A stretch of 64,000 bases of DNA from Pseudorasbora parva (GCF_024679245.1 NC_090180.1:16988507-17052506), one strand, 5' to 3'; numbered from the stretch's first letter, positions 22,989 to 32,789 are shown. The notes: generated from the letters alone by a model not told the origin. Numbers and translations are program-made.

Positions 22989-25900
22989 ATGACTACTCCA
23001 ACGCCCTCCGCCACGCCGTTTGCGGACATTATCACCTCTCTCGCGGCCCTCCACCAGGAACAACATCAGTCCATGCTGGAGCTGCGGGCGGACCAGGAGC
23101 GTCGATTCGAGGCCATCGTCCGCGGCCAGCAAGAGGACCGCGAGAGGTTCCGGAGCTGGATAGACCGGGAGGTTCGCACCGAAGCCGCCGGGCTCGCCAG
23201 CGCACCGGTCCACGTGCCCCTCCACAAAATGGGGCCACAGGACGATCCCGAGGCCTTCATAGACCTTTTTCAAAAAGCGGCGGAGGCCTGCGGGTGGCCC
23301 CGGGCACAGTGGCCGGTGCGCCTTATTCCATTGCTCAGCGGAGAAGCCCAGGCGGCCGCCCAACAACTGCCGGTGGCGAACCTCCTGGATTACGACGATC
23401 TGAAGAGGGCCATCATCCAGCGGGTCGGTCGGACCCCCGAACAGCACCGTCAGCGTTTCCGCTCGCTCGAGTGGGGGGAGACCGGCCGGCCCTTCGCGAT
23501 GGCCCACCAGCTCCGGGACGCCTGCCGCAAATGGCTATTGGCCGGTGGAAGCGACGTGGACCACATCGTCGATCTGGTGGTACTGGAGCAGTTCATCGCT
23601 CGGCTACCCAAGAAGACCGCCGAGTGGGTCCAGTGCCACCGGCCCACGTCGCTGACGACGGCCATCAACCTGGCGGAGGACCATCTGGTGGCGTGCCCAG
23701 GGGTCGGCGAACCCCGACTAACCTCTCCCTCTCTCTCTCCCCCCTCTGTCTCTCCTTCTCCTCCTGTCCCTCTCCCTAGGTCCCGCCCTCCAGGGCCCCC
23801 TCGTATTCCCCCCAGAGGTCGGGGTGGAATGGGCCCAGGGCAATACGGGAGTTCGAGGGCCCCGCGGGTCCGGATCCGGGTCCCGGACGTCCAGCGGACC
23901 ACCCCTGATCAAGCAGGAGAGTACCAAGTTCCTGTGAGTATCAAGGGGGGTACATATCAGGCCTTGGTGGATTCAGGATGTAACCAAACCTCGATCCATC
24001 AAAGCCTGATGCAGCCTGGGGCATTGGATACAAGCCGCATGGTTAAGGTGCGGTGTGTGCACGGGGATGTGGTGGAATATCCGCTGGTCCCAGTCACGAT
24101 ACAGTTTAGGGGAGAAAATCATAGTGTTGAGGTGGCGGTTAGTCCCCACCTCCGGCATCCGCTAATTCTGGGGACGAATTGGCCCGCCTTTCCGGCGTTA
24201 TTGGGGTCGATATGCGCGGATGCCGCTTGGGGGAACCAGGCTAGGAACGGGGCGGTGCGGGTGCAGGTTGGCGAGACTGATACGGGGCCCTCGGAGACGG
24301 CTTCAGAGGAACCGAGCGGGGTCGAGAGACTGATTCTCTCGGACCGCGATGACTTTCCTCTGGAGCAGTCTCAGGACGATACCCTAAAACATGCTTTCCA
24401 ACAGGTCCGCACTATCGACGGTCAGTCCCTTCAACCCGCCTTGCCCGTCACGTATCCTTATTTTGCCATAATTAAGGATAGGTTGTATCGAGTGACCCAA
24501 GACGCTCAGACAAAAGTGGATACAACCCAGTTGTTAGTACCAAAGAGCCGCCGGGAAATGCTTTTCCAGGCGGCTCACTCTAACCCAATGGCGGGCCACC
24601 TGGGACAGGCGGCCACGCTGAATCGTTTAATGACCCGATTTTTTTGGCCAGGCATTCACGACAATGTGCGCAGGTGGTGCGCGTCTTGTCCTGAATGTCA
24701 GTTGGTGAATCCACTGGCCTCCCCAAAAGCGCCATTGCGCCCCCTTCCATTAATGCAGGTCCCCTTCGAGAGAATTGCGATGGACCTCATCGGGCCATTA
24801 GAGCGATCCGCACGCGGACATCGTTTTGCGCTAGTTATCGTGGACTACGCAACACGATATCCGGAAGCAGTGGCTCTCCGCAACATCTCGGCGAAGAGTG
24901 TTGCGGACGCACTGTTTCGTTTAATCTCCCGAGTGGGGATTCCGAAGGAAATCCTCACTGATCAAGGCACGGCGTTTATGTCACGCACGCTAAGCGAATT
25001 ATACGGGTTATTGGGCATCAAATCGATTCGGACAAGCGTCTATCACCCACAAACAGACGGCTTGGTCGAACGATTTAATCGCACTCTTAAATCCATGATC
25101 CGTAAATTCGTACAGGAAGACGCCAAAAATTGGGATCGGTGGTTAGAACCCCTCTTATTCGCTGTGCGGGAGGTCCCGCAAGCCTCCACGGGGTTTTCCC
25201 CCTTCGAGCTTCTCTACGGACGGCAGCCCCGGGGGGTGCTGGACGTCCTACGAGAAACTTGGGAGGAGGGACCTTCTTTGGCCAAAAACGAAATTCAATA
25301 TGTGCTGGACTTGCGAACAAAACTCCACACCTTGGGGCGGCTATCTAGGGAGAATTTGTTGCAAGCCCAGGACCGCCAAAGCCGGTCGTATAACAGGGGT
25401 ACGAGACTACGCAAATTTACACCGGGAGAGAAAGTGCTCGTATTACTCCCTACATCGAGCTCTAAATTAATGTCGAAGTGGCAGGGGCCGTTTGAGGTCG
25501 CACGACAGGTTGGAGACCTCGATTATGAAGTGATACGGTCCGATAGGAACGGGGCACGGCAAATATATCACCTCAATCTCCTGAAGAAATGGAATGAGGT
25601 GGAATCAGTGTTGTTGGCGACGGTGATCGGGGGAGAGGATGATCTCGGGCCAGAGGCGAGCATCAAAGCACAATCGGTCGCATTGGCCCCTGGGGGAGAT
25701 CACCTCTCACCGTCCCAACTCACTGATCTCTCAAAGCTACAGGCGGAATTCGCCGACGTGTTCTCGCCCCTACCGGGACGTACCGACTTAATTCAGCACC
25801 ATATCGAGACCGAGCCGGGCGTGGTAGTTCGCAGCCGGCCGTATCGCTTACCTGAACACAAAAAAAAAGTAGTTCAGGAAGAATTAGGGGCAATGCTCGA

Positions 25901-27116
25901 TATGGGAGTAATAGAGGAGTCCAACAGTGACTGGGCGAGCCCGATCGTTTTGGTTCCTAAAACCGACGGCTCGGTCAGGTTCTGTGTGGACTACCGCAAG
26001 GTGAACGCAGTGTCGAAATTCGACGCGTATCCAATGCCGCGGGTTGACGAGTTGCTTGATCGGCTGGGCACGGCTCGATTTTATTCGACATTGGACTTAA
26101 CGAAGGGCTATTGGCAGATCCCCTTGTCTCCATTGTCCAAAGAAAAGACGGCCTTCACCACGCCGTTCGGATTGCACCAATTCGTCACGCTTCCCTTCGG
26201 CTTGTTCGGGGCACCCGCTACCTTTCAGCGACTCATGGACAGGATTTTGCGTCCCCATGCCGCATATGCTGCTGCCTACCTGGACGATATCGTGATTTAC
26301 AGTCACGATTGGCAGCGGCATATGCAGCATGTCCGGGCGGTCTTGAGGTCGTTGAGGGGAGCGGGGCTCACGGCCAACCCGAAGAAGTGTGCAATTGGGC
26401 GGGTGGAGGTAAGGTATCTGGGCTTCCACTTGGGTCATGGGCAGGTGCGTCCCCAAATTGATAAGACCGCCGCAATTGCAACCTGTCCGAGGCCCAAGAC
26501 CAAAAAGGAGGTAAGACAGTTCTTGGGGCTGGCGGGATATTATAGACGGTTTATACCAAATTATTCGGACCTCACCAGCCCTCTGACTGACCTTACTAAA
26601 AAGGGGCTACCAGATACGGTCCAATGGACGGAGCCGTGCCAGCAGGCCTTCACCCGAGTTAAGGCTGCTCTATGTGGCGGGCCGCTTTTACACTCCCCTG
26701 ACTTTTCTCTCCCTTTTCTGTTGCAGACTGACGCGTCGGACAGGGGGCTGGGCGCAGTCCTGGCCCAGGAGGTGGAGGGGGGAGAGCGGCCGGTGCTGTA
26801 CATTAGCCGTAAGCTCTCGAAGAGAGAGGCTAAGTACAGCACCATCGAAAAAGAGTGCCTTGCCATCAGGTGGGCCGTTCTCACCCTCCGCTATTACCTT
26901 CTGGGGCGGGAGTTCACCCTCTGTTCGGACCACGCTCCTCTCCAATGGCTCCACCGCATGAAGGATACCAACGCGCGGATCACTCGTTGGTATCTAGCTC
27001 TTCAGCCTTTTAAGTTCCAGGTGGTCCACAGGCCGGGTGCTCAGATGGCTGTGGCCGACTTCCTCTCCAGAAATGGGGGGGGGGGGGGCTGCAGGCCGGA
27101 CGGCTCCCCGGCCTGA
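22989..27116 (+). CDS. Gag-Pol polyprotein, order Gag-PR-IN-RT-RH (Gmr1-like)
   Basis: 1375 residues, started at an ATG in strong context (GCCGCCATGA), 44 bases after the LTR. Residues 20-66 are charged and helical-looking. Residues 75-233 are capsid; 154-233 resemble the SCAN domain (LVVLEQFIARLP at 196-207). Residues 244-275 are Pro/Ser-rich, followed by RGRGG (276-280); no CCHC knuckle is seen. Protease has LVDSG with D328 and ILGTNW (393-398). Integrase has H530, H537, C567, C570, then D599, D658 and E694 (D-x35-E), and a WQGPF module (831-835). RT has STLDLTKGYW (D1036), LPFG (1068-1071) and YLDD (1097-1100). RNase H has D1248, E1287, D1314 and D1357. Gag and Pol are one frame without shift or stop. 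All catalytic residues are present. A G14 run (27075-27088) near the C-terminus, after RNase H, makes the last dozen residues uncertain. Confidence 0.95.
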   Translation: MTTPTPSATPFADIITSLAALHQEQHQSMLELRADQERRFEAIVRGQQEDRERFRSWIDREVRTEAAGLASAPVHVPLHKMGPQDDPEAFIDLFQKAAEACGWPRAQWPVRLIPLLSGEAQAAAQQLPVANLLDYDDLKRAIIQRVGRTPEQHRQRFRSLEWGETGRPFAMAHQLRDACRKWLLAGGSDVDHIVDLVVLEQFIARLPKKTAEWVQCHRPTSLTTAINLAEDHLVACPGVGEPRLTSPSLSPPSVSPSPPVPLPRSRPPGPPRIPPRGRGGMGPGQYGSSRAPRVRIRVPDVQRTTPDQAGEYQVPVSIKGGTYQALVDSGCNQTSIHQSLMQPGALDTSRMVKVRCVHGDVVEYPLVPVTIQFRGENHSVEVAVSPHLRHPLILGTNWPAFPALLGSICADAAWGNQARNGAVRVQVGETDTGPSETASEEPSGVERLILSDRDDFPLEQSQDDTLKHAFQQVRTIDGQSLQPALPVTYPYFAIIKDRLYRVTQDAQTKVDTTQLLVPKSRREMLFQAAHSNPMAGHLGQAATLNRLMTRFFWPGIHDNVRRWCASCPECQLVNPLASPKAPLRPLPLMQVPFERIAMDLIGPLERSARGHRFALVIVDYATRYPEAVALRNISAKSVADALFRLISRVGIPKEILTDQGTAFMSRTLSELYGLLGIKSIRTSVYHPQTDGLVERFNRTLKSMIRKFVQEDAKNWDRWLEPLLFAVREVPQASTGFSPFELLYGRQPRGVLDVLRETWEEGPSLAKNEIQYVLDLRTKLHTLGRLSRENLLQAQDRQSRSYNRGTRLRKFTPGEKVLVLLPTSSSKLMSKWQGPFEVARQVGDLDYEVIRSDRNGARQIYHLNLLKKWNEVESVLLATVIGGEDDLGPEASIKAQSVALAPGGDHLSPSQLTDLSKLQAEFADVFSPLPGRTDLIQHHIETEPGVVVRSRPYRLPEHKKKVVQEELGAMLDMGVIEESNSDWASPIVLVPKTDGSVRFCVDYRKVNAVSKFDAYPMPRVDELLDRLGTARFYSTLDLTKGYWQIPLSPLSKEKTAFTTPFGLHQFVTLPFGLFGAPATFQRLMDRILRPHAAYAAAYLDDIVIYSHDWQRHMQHVRAVLRSLRGAGLTANPKKCAIGRVEVRYLGFHLGHGQVRPQIDKTAAIATCPRPKTKKEVRQFLGLAGYYRRFIPNYSDLTSPLTDLTKKGLPDTVQWTEPCQQAFTRVKAALCGGPLLHSPDFSLPFLLQTDASDRGLGAVLAQEVEGGERPVLYISRKLSKREAKYSTIEKECLAIRWAVLTLRYYLLGREFTLCSDHAPLQWLHRMKDTNARITRWYLALQPFKFQVVHRPGAQMAVADFLSRNGGGGGCRPDGSPA

Positions 27117-27133
27117 GTCGGGCGGTGGGGGTA
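27113..27133 (+). other. Purine-rich tract before the 3' LTR
   Basis: GGGCGGTGGGGGTA directly precedes the 3' LTR and is the likely start site for plus-strand synthesis. It has C and T interruptions and is weaker than a classic polypurine tract. Confidence 0.5.
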
Positions 27134-27515
27134 TGTGGCAAGGGGGGCGTGGTTCAGCGAGGTCTGCAGCGGGAGAGAGAGCCGCGGGACAAGCGGTACG
27201 TGAGTGGGTTGGAAGCAGATTAATAACACCTGTCTCTTGTTCTAGTAATGAGCGCGGAGAGGGGATAAAACATCAGTGGAACCGGAGATCGAGGAGAGAG
27301 AGAGCCCGGACGGTTGATGCCAAACCCCCCTCACAGAGACTGAGTAACCGGAAGCCGGAAGTGCCGACCCGGAAGTGATCGAGAGATCGTTGTTTATGAG
27401 ATTCCACACCGCAGTGTGTGTTGCTAACGTTTTGAGTTATAATAAAGAGAAAAGCATCAACCGTCCAGCCGACCCCTTGTCCTCTTCCTTCCTTATCATA
27501 TCGAACTTTGCTACA
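27134..27515 (+). repeat. 3' LTR (382 bp)
   Basis: It has the same length as the 5' LTR and looks identical by eye, with TG...CA ends and AATAAA at 27441-27446. AGTAT follows at 27516. The 113-codon frame at 27037-27378 runs from pol into the LTR in another frame and is not a gene. Confidence 0.93.
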
Positions 27516-27570
27516 AGTATACAGTTACAATAGCTGCCAGTAAGTTACCGCAAAAATACAGTAAACAGTT

Positions 27571-28110
27571 GCCCCGTTTCCACTGAAATTACCCGGAAAA
27601 ATTTGTCCCAGGAACTCTTTTTCCCTCAGACCTGTTGCTGTCTGCGTTTCCATTGCGGTCTAAAGTACCTCGCAGATTAGTCCGGTGACGTAGGACTGAG
27701 CCTGAGTCTTTTAGGTTCCCACTGGATTTCACCATCCGCAAATAAACTTAATAAAGCCTAAACCTCGTTGTCTGCCCATCGGTCTTATTTTTTAAACTCC
27801 ATTGTTGATTTGAATAGCAAACGACTCTTACGCATGCAGTAAGAGTCGTTAGCTCCCTCACTCCAACAACAAACTTTTAGAATTAAATAAAACATTGCGT
27901 AAGCTCAACCAATCAGCATGTTCAGTGACCAAGTCACACCCCCGAAAGTTCCTGAACTTTTAAAAAGCACTACCTCGCAAGGCTGTTTTAAGGGGGATAT
28001 CTTTACCAAGAACTTTATTCTGACCCCGGTTCCTGCGGTCAAAACATACCGAGTACCACCCCAAAAGACCCTAGTTCCTGGGGAAAGTTCCCATGATGGA
28101 AACGCAGCTA
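27571..28110. mobile_element. MITE with CCGTTTCCACTG / GATGGAAACGCAG ends
   Basis: The left end reads CCCCGTTTCCACTGAAATTA and the right end CCCATGATGGAAACGCAGCT, inverted with mismatches and followed inward by GTCCCAGGAACT / AGTTCCTGGGGAAAG. Inside, an ACGACTCTTACGCATGCAGTAAGAGTCGT hairpin is split here into ACGACTCTTACGC and GTAAGAGTCGT near 27820-27850. The open frames on both strands (27905-28285) come from the repeat. Confidence 0.6.
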
Positions 28111-28319
28111 GTGTAGATAAGACCCTATTCCTCGTCTGGGATCGCACAGAGCCTATAAAGCCCTTAAAACGCTTTGAAACCATTGATTTTTCAACAATTT
28201 GGTTGCCATGGAAGGCTATGATGCGGAGAAAATCCTGAAGTTTCCTCAAAAAACATAATTGCTGAAGAAAGAAGGGCATGAACATCTTGGATGAGAGTTA
28301 AATATCAGGAAATTTATAT

Positions 28320-29870
28320 CTGTGAGCCAAAACCACAAGAGAAAATCATCTCATCAAGTTCTTATTTAACAGGCAAGCAAGCCAGGACGATTTTATGTTG
28401 TACTCCCTCGTCCATTTTTTGTACTCAACTGATGGCACATTTCAGATATTAATTAGTAAACACTGTATGCCACCCACCACGCAAATAGTGTTTTATTAGG
28501 GGGGTTTTGAGAAGTCAAGCTGCCCTTGTTAAACTTCACACTGAATATACAATGTGAAGCGAGTCTCTGCAGTGACAGCTCATTGAGTGTGCATTTGCGT
28601 AAAAATCTTTATGTGTTCACCCACACATACATTCCAGTCCAAAACCTCCTATTGTGCGATACCCACAATCGATGGAAAGTCCCTTTAAAAGAGAACAGGA
28701 GGAAATGTTACTTTTGAGAACTAAAACTTTAAAAGAGAAAGAGAGGATATTTTCCAAAGGTTGCCTAACAGCCTAGACAGTTCAATGTTAAGAGGCCATA
28801 AAATCCTCTAGGCTTGTTTTCATGTGACAGCAGATTTTAAGAGCTAGAAGTGCTCAGTCAAGTACTTGTGGTCACATGAGTGACAATACAACTAGAAGTT
28901 ATGGAAGGCACTTCATTGATCCTTAGAAATATAAAGGCATAACTCATCTAAAGAAAAAGCTTTTGAAAGGCTACTTTTTCAAGAAGTTCTTCCATAAACC
29001 TTAACCAGACGTAGATAGAATATGGCTACATATCAGTATTTATTATTGTTAAATAAAGTAGAAATAAAATATAAATATTACATGAAAAACATTACATTTG
29101 AAATGTAACTGAAGTTGTAGCACTAATATATAAATATATATACAACTGAAAATCATCAAATCATTATATGATCAGAATGCCAAAATACAGATAACTGGAC
29201 ACTCTAAATTAACTAATCAAAGGTAATGTCACAGCTCTACAGTTCTATTTTGCTTACTATTTTTGACATATAGTAGGGAGTGTACAGTATTGCACATTTT
29301 TATTTAGGCTATTAGACAAAATAATATATGCGCCATTGCAGAATAGAGCATTTCTAAATATTTTGGAATTTTTTTCTTGTCTCCATGTGTCACGAGAGCT
29401 TTGGATGATAGGAGAGAGTCAGGTGGGTATCATGAGACAGGAGCGCAGGAACAAGCATCACACTTTCATCATTCACTCAGTCAGGCCTTAATACACTCAC
29501 ACACAAATCACATGTGACTTCTCTTCTGAAGTGTGGTGTATATTTTCCATTACCCTCATGTTGATAGATAAATACAATTCTAGGAACTGATGGCTGTCAC
29601 ATGATACTCCAGTGACACTCTTTTTGCTACACTTTTACTTTTAAAGAAGATGCAGTGAATTACTTCACACAAATTTCTTCAACTGTATGGTCCTTAATTT
29701 ATACTTTTATGCATGTTATCAATTCAAGGTTGTTACAGTATATAGTAATATCCTGGTATGTGAAATTAAGAAAAAATACAACAGTATTATCTTACTATAT
29801 ACCATGGTAATGCAGTTGTGTGCTTACCATGTAAATCCCATGGTATATAAATCTAGTAACCATTTAATAC
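28320..29870. other. Intronic, unique AT-rich, nothing recognised
   Basis: No gene, transposon end or tandem array was recognised apart from short (TA)-rich runs near 29127-29145. Confidence 0.5.
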
Positions 29871-30394
29871 TAGCCTTGAAATCTAGACGCACCATAGCGG
29901 CAGCAAATCTAATTAGTAGCGAGTGTCGTCTAGCAACTCTCCATAGACTAGAGCTGAAAAAAACAAAATCTGGTCAGGCCAATCACATCGTGTATAGAGT
30001 AGGTGGGCGGGCTTAACATAATGACGGCAGAGTTGCGGAGGTTTCGCAATTCGCATGCTTCTTGTAAACAAAGAAGCTGGCGAATGGCGGTCTTTTGAAT
30101 CGGCTTTGGCCGTGACTCTGGAAGACTTGGAGCTCTGGAAGACTTGGAGCGGAAGAACGGTACTGAAAGCCATTCTTAAGAAGGGAAGATGTGTTCAGAG
30201 TTTTGTCGACCGGATACGCAGAAAGTTTAATATCAACTAGCTCCGCTTCACGTTGCTCTGGTTGGTTGTAGCGCTATCCAATTATGTGCAGAGGTAACTT
30301 GAAAGAAAATTGTTTATCCCGCCCCTAGTACTGAACCTGTCAATAGTGAGTTCTCAGACCCAACATCTTGATGTCGGTCTGGCTTGTCAGGCTA
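29871..30394 (-). mobile_element. TAGCC-ended element X, copy 2, inverted
   Basis: It runs from TAGCCTTGAAATCTAGACGC to GGTCTGGCTTGTCAGGCTA and is the reverse complement of the family copy at 20077-20580. The flanks ATTTAATAC and GTTAAATAC agree at 7 of 9 positions, a decayed 9-bp duplication. It contains a short internal duplication (GGAAGACTTGGAGC twice, near 30119-30150). The two open frames inside are not genes. Confidence 0.75.
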
Positions 30395-30500
30395 GTTAAA
30401 TACAGGAATTTTTTATGAAATTATAATATTAATTTATTCAATAAATCATTATTAATTGCATATATGAATATTTGTTAAAAACAAAAACAAATAAACATCA

Positions 30501-30760
30501 GGGTGTGTTCAAACTTGGCATGTTAGGTTTGATTAAACAAACTGCTGCAATTGATCTGTTAGTTTGGTTCATTTAAATAAGTGCCAACACTGCCATCTGA
30601 ACCCTGGTGCGCGCCGAAACAAGCGTTGAAAAGATGGGTCTCGGTCTGCTTTCAAACAAACTCTGTTGCGGTTCAAATGAAATATGAACACAACATGGAG
30701 CAAAGACATTAAGCAAAAAAAAAAGAGGCCGCAATGGCGCAAGATGCGACCCTAAATAGA
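30501..30760 (-). mobile_element. Partial copy of the GGTGCGTTCACAC element
   Basis: The sequence GGTGTGTTCAAACTTGGCATG, then GAACCCTGGTGCG, GGGTCTCGGTCTGCTTTC and CAAGATGCGAC, matches the reverse complement of the right half of 4065-4860. The other end was not found. Confidence 0.55.
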
Positions 30761-31306
30761 ACATAATGCTCAAGCATACCTGATAAGCATTAATAGATGT
30801 TACAGAAAGTGGCTTTAAAAGACAATATACTGTTTATGCTACATTTACATTTTTTATTTCGCATTTCATGCAGGACAGACGAGTTCTTGTACACAACATG
30901 ATGGAACAGAAAAGCCCAATACACAAAATTTCGTAAGTGTCGTAACACAGTTCTTTTTCAAAATTGTCATCATTTACTCATGTCATTCCAAATTCATAAG
31001 ACGTTTATTCATCTTTTTAAACGCAAATGATTCCAAAAAAATAAAAAATCCTTTCAGAAAGTCATCATGAAATTAATCCATGTGGATGGAGCCGGTCAAA
31101 CAAGCACATTTAATGAGCTCTATGTATGCACGCTGATCAATGTTTATATGTGGATAAAAGCTTTAATGGATAAATCCATTCATGATCGCCTCTTTAGAAG
31201 ACTTGGATTAAATGGCCTGATTATGGATTACTTGTACCATCTCCTCATGAACTTTTTGAAGTGTAATAAGTTTTGGTTAAATGCATTGTAATGTAAAGAG
31301 GGACAT
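30761..31306. other. Intronic, nothing recognised
   Basis: No gene or repeat could be supported between the partial TIR element and the Tc1-like copy. Confidence 0.4.
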
Positions 31307-31409
31307 AAATCATTTATCTAATCAACCAATCACATGGCAGTTGCTTCAATGCATTTAGGGGTATGGTCCTGGTCAAGAAAATCTCCTGAAGTCCAAACTG
31401 AATGTCAGA

Positions 31410-32425
31410 ATGGGAAAGAAAGATTATTTAAGCAATTTTGAGCATGGCATGGTTGTAGGTGCCAGAAGGGCCGGTCTGATTATTTCACAATCTGCTCAGT
31501 TACTGGGATTTTTATGCACAACCATTTCTATGGTTTACAAAGAATGGTGTGAAAAGGGAAAAATATCCACTATGCGGCAGCCCTGGTAGCGAAAATGCCT
31601 TGTTGATGCTAGAGGTCAAAGGAGAATGGGCCAACTGATTCAATCTGATAGAAGAGCAACTTTGACTGAAACAACCCCTTGTTACAACCGAAGCATGCAG
31701 CAAAGCATTTGTGAAGCCACAACACGCACAACCTTGAGGCACAGCAGAAGAACCCACCGGGTACCACTCATCTCCACTACAAAAGGCTACAATTTGCACA
31801 AGCTCACCAAAATTGGACAGTTGAAGACTGGAAAAATGTTGCCTTGTCTGATGAGTCTTGATTTCTGTTGAGACATTCAGATGGTAGAGTCAGAATTTGG
31901 TGTAAACAGAATGAGAACATGGATCCATCATGCCTTGTTACCACTATGCAGGCTGGTGGTGGTGGTGTAATGTTGTGGGGGATGTTTTTTTGGCACACTT
32001 TAGGCCCCTTAGTGCCAATTGGGCATCGTTTAAATGCAACAGCCTGACAATGCCCTGAGCATTGTTTCTGAGCATGTCCATCCCTTTATGACCACCATGT
32101 ACCCATTCTCTGATGACTACTTCCAGCAGGATAATGCACCATGTCACAGCTCAAATCAGTTCAAATTGCTTTCTTGAACATGACAATGAGTTCACTGTAC
32201 TAAAATGGCCCCCACAGTCACCATATCTCAACCCAATAGAGCATAATTGGGATGTGGTGGAACGGGAACTTCGTGTCCTGGATATGCATCCCACAAATCT
32301 CCATCAACTGCAAGATGCTATCCTATCAATATGGGCCTAAAGAATGCTTTCAGCACCTTGTTGAATCAATGCCATGTAGAATTAAGGCAGTTCTGAAGGC
32401 GAAAGGCAGTCAAACACAGTATTAG
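31410..32425 (+). pseudogene. Tc1-like transposase pseudogene (T1)
   Basis: It starts MGKKDYLSNFEHGMVVGARR and proceeds through the helix-turn-helix region (SAQLLGFLCTTISMVYKEW). It stops at TAG in CCTGGTAGCG near 31587, and again where an expected Arg codon CGA reads TGA in the SDES*F motif near 31858. The DNAP motif with the second Asp (near 32130) and PIEHNWD with the third acidic residue (near 32238) survive in the downstream frames. It cannot make a transposase; changes such as CGA to TGA look like CpG decay. Confidence 0.85.
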
Positions 32426-32427
32426 TA

Positions 32428-32789
32428 CACTGTAAAAAATTATTTAGAAAAAAAGTTCATTGAAATTAAAATTTTGAGTTAATACAATGAACATTTGTTG
32501 AGATTCGACAACATTTATTAAAATATTATTAAAAGATTTTGTAAGCATATTGGGTAATTGTGTGTGTTTTATTTCTGATGACGCAGTGAAACATGCCAAA
32601 AAGTGTTATTTTCATGATTTATCATTTTTATGTGGTTCAGATACAATAATATTTTGAGTTTCTATTTGTTAAACAAATTTCCTTCATTGTATCAACTCAC
32701 ATTTTTAATTTCAATAAACTCAAAATTTTAACCAGGTTATTTACTTTAAGTTAAACCAACAAAAATCAACAATTTTTTTTTTTACAGTG
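32428..32789. mobile_element. MITE with CACTGTAAAAA ends inserted at TA in T1
   Basis: It starts CACTGTAAAAAATTATTT and ends TTTTTTTTTTTACAGTG, with TA at 32426-32427 and 32790-32791. In copy T2 the site is uninterrupted (ATTAGTATGGTGTTCC), so insertion into TA with its duplication is directly shown. Non-coding, AT-rich and partly palindromic. TA targeting fits a Tc1/mariner-type MITE. Confidence 0.85.

Larger units (their letters stand above)
22558..27520 (+). mobile_element. Complete Gmr1-like Ty3/gypsy LTR retrotransposon
   Basis: The 4953-bp element (22563-27515) is bounded by the 5-bp duplication AGTAT (22558-22562, 27516-27520). In order it has a 382-bp LTR, a primer site, one gag-pol frame of 1375 codons, a weak purine-rich tract and a second 382-bp LTR that looks identical to the first. 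It has no env and no chromodomain. The pol order is PR, IN, RT, RNase H, which among gypsy elements defines the Gmr1-like group. Identical LTRs, an intact frame and an intact duplication point to a recent insertion. It lies antisense to bcl2, inside a MITE. Whether it can still move cannot be read from the sequence. Confidence 0.93.
22467..27565. repeat. MITE that served as target for the LTR element
   Basis: The left remnant 22467-22562 (CACTGTTAAACTTTCCCGC, TTTACAGTTACTTACC) continues after the retrotransposon as 27521-27565 (ACAGTTACAATAGCTGCC, AAAAATACAGTAA). It resembles the fish MITEs that begin CACTGTAAAAA. The right border is unclear because it meets the next MITE near 27571. Confidence 0.5.
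21309..28310. mobile_element. Outer MITE split into two halves by nested insertions
   Basis: The left part (21309-22050, after TTAA at 21305-21308) has GATTAGTTCACTTC, CTTTCTTTCTTCAG and CCAGGATTTTTCTCC. The right part (about 28125-28310) has the inverted counterparts, including GGAGAAAATCCTGAAG, GAAGAAAGAAGGGCATG and AACATCTTGGATGAGAG. They are best explained as the two ends of one palindromic-type MITE, with several elements (21378-21907, 22095-22430, the retrotransposon and its host MITE, and 27571-28110) inserted inside. The right terminus is lost. Confidence 0.55.

Noticed and set aside
22866..23507. 213-codon minus-strand frame over gag
   Set aside because: Antisense shadow caused by high GC and few stops; no domain recognised.
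22937..23779. 280-codon plus-strand frame overlapping gag
   Set aside because: An out-of-frame shadow of the GC-rich gag frame, which has recognisable capsid sequence; no known domain.
22563..27515. Endogenous retrovirus rather than retrotransposon
   Set aside because: No env frame between RNase H and the 3' LTR; only about 17 bases separate the stop codon from the LTR.
31410..32425. Active Tc1 transposase
   Set aside because: At least two in-frame stops and a MITE in the right end.
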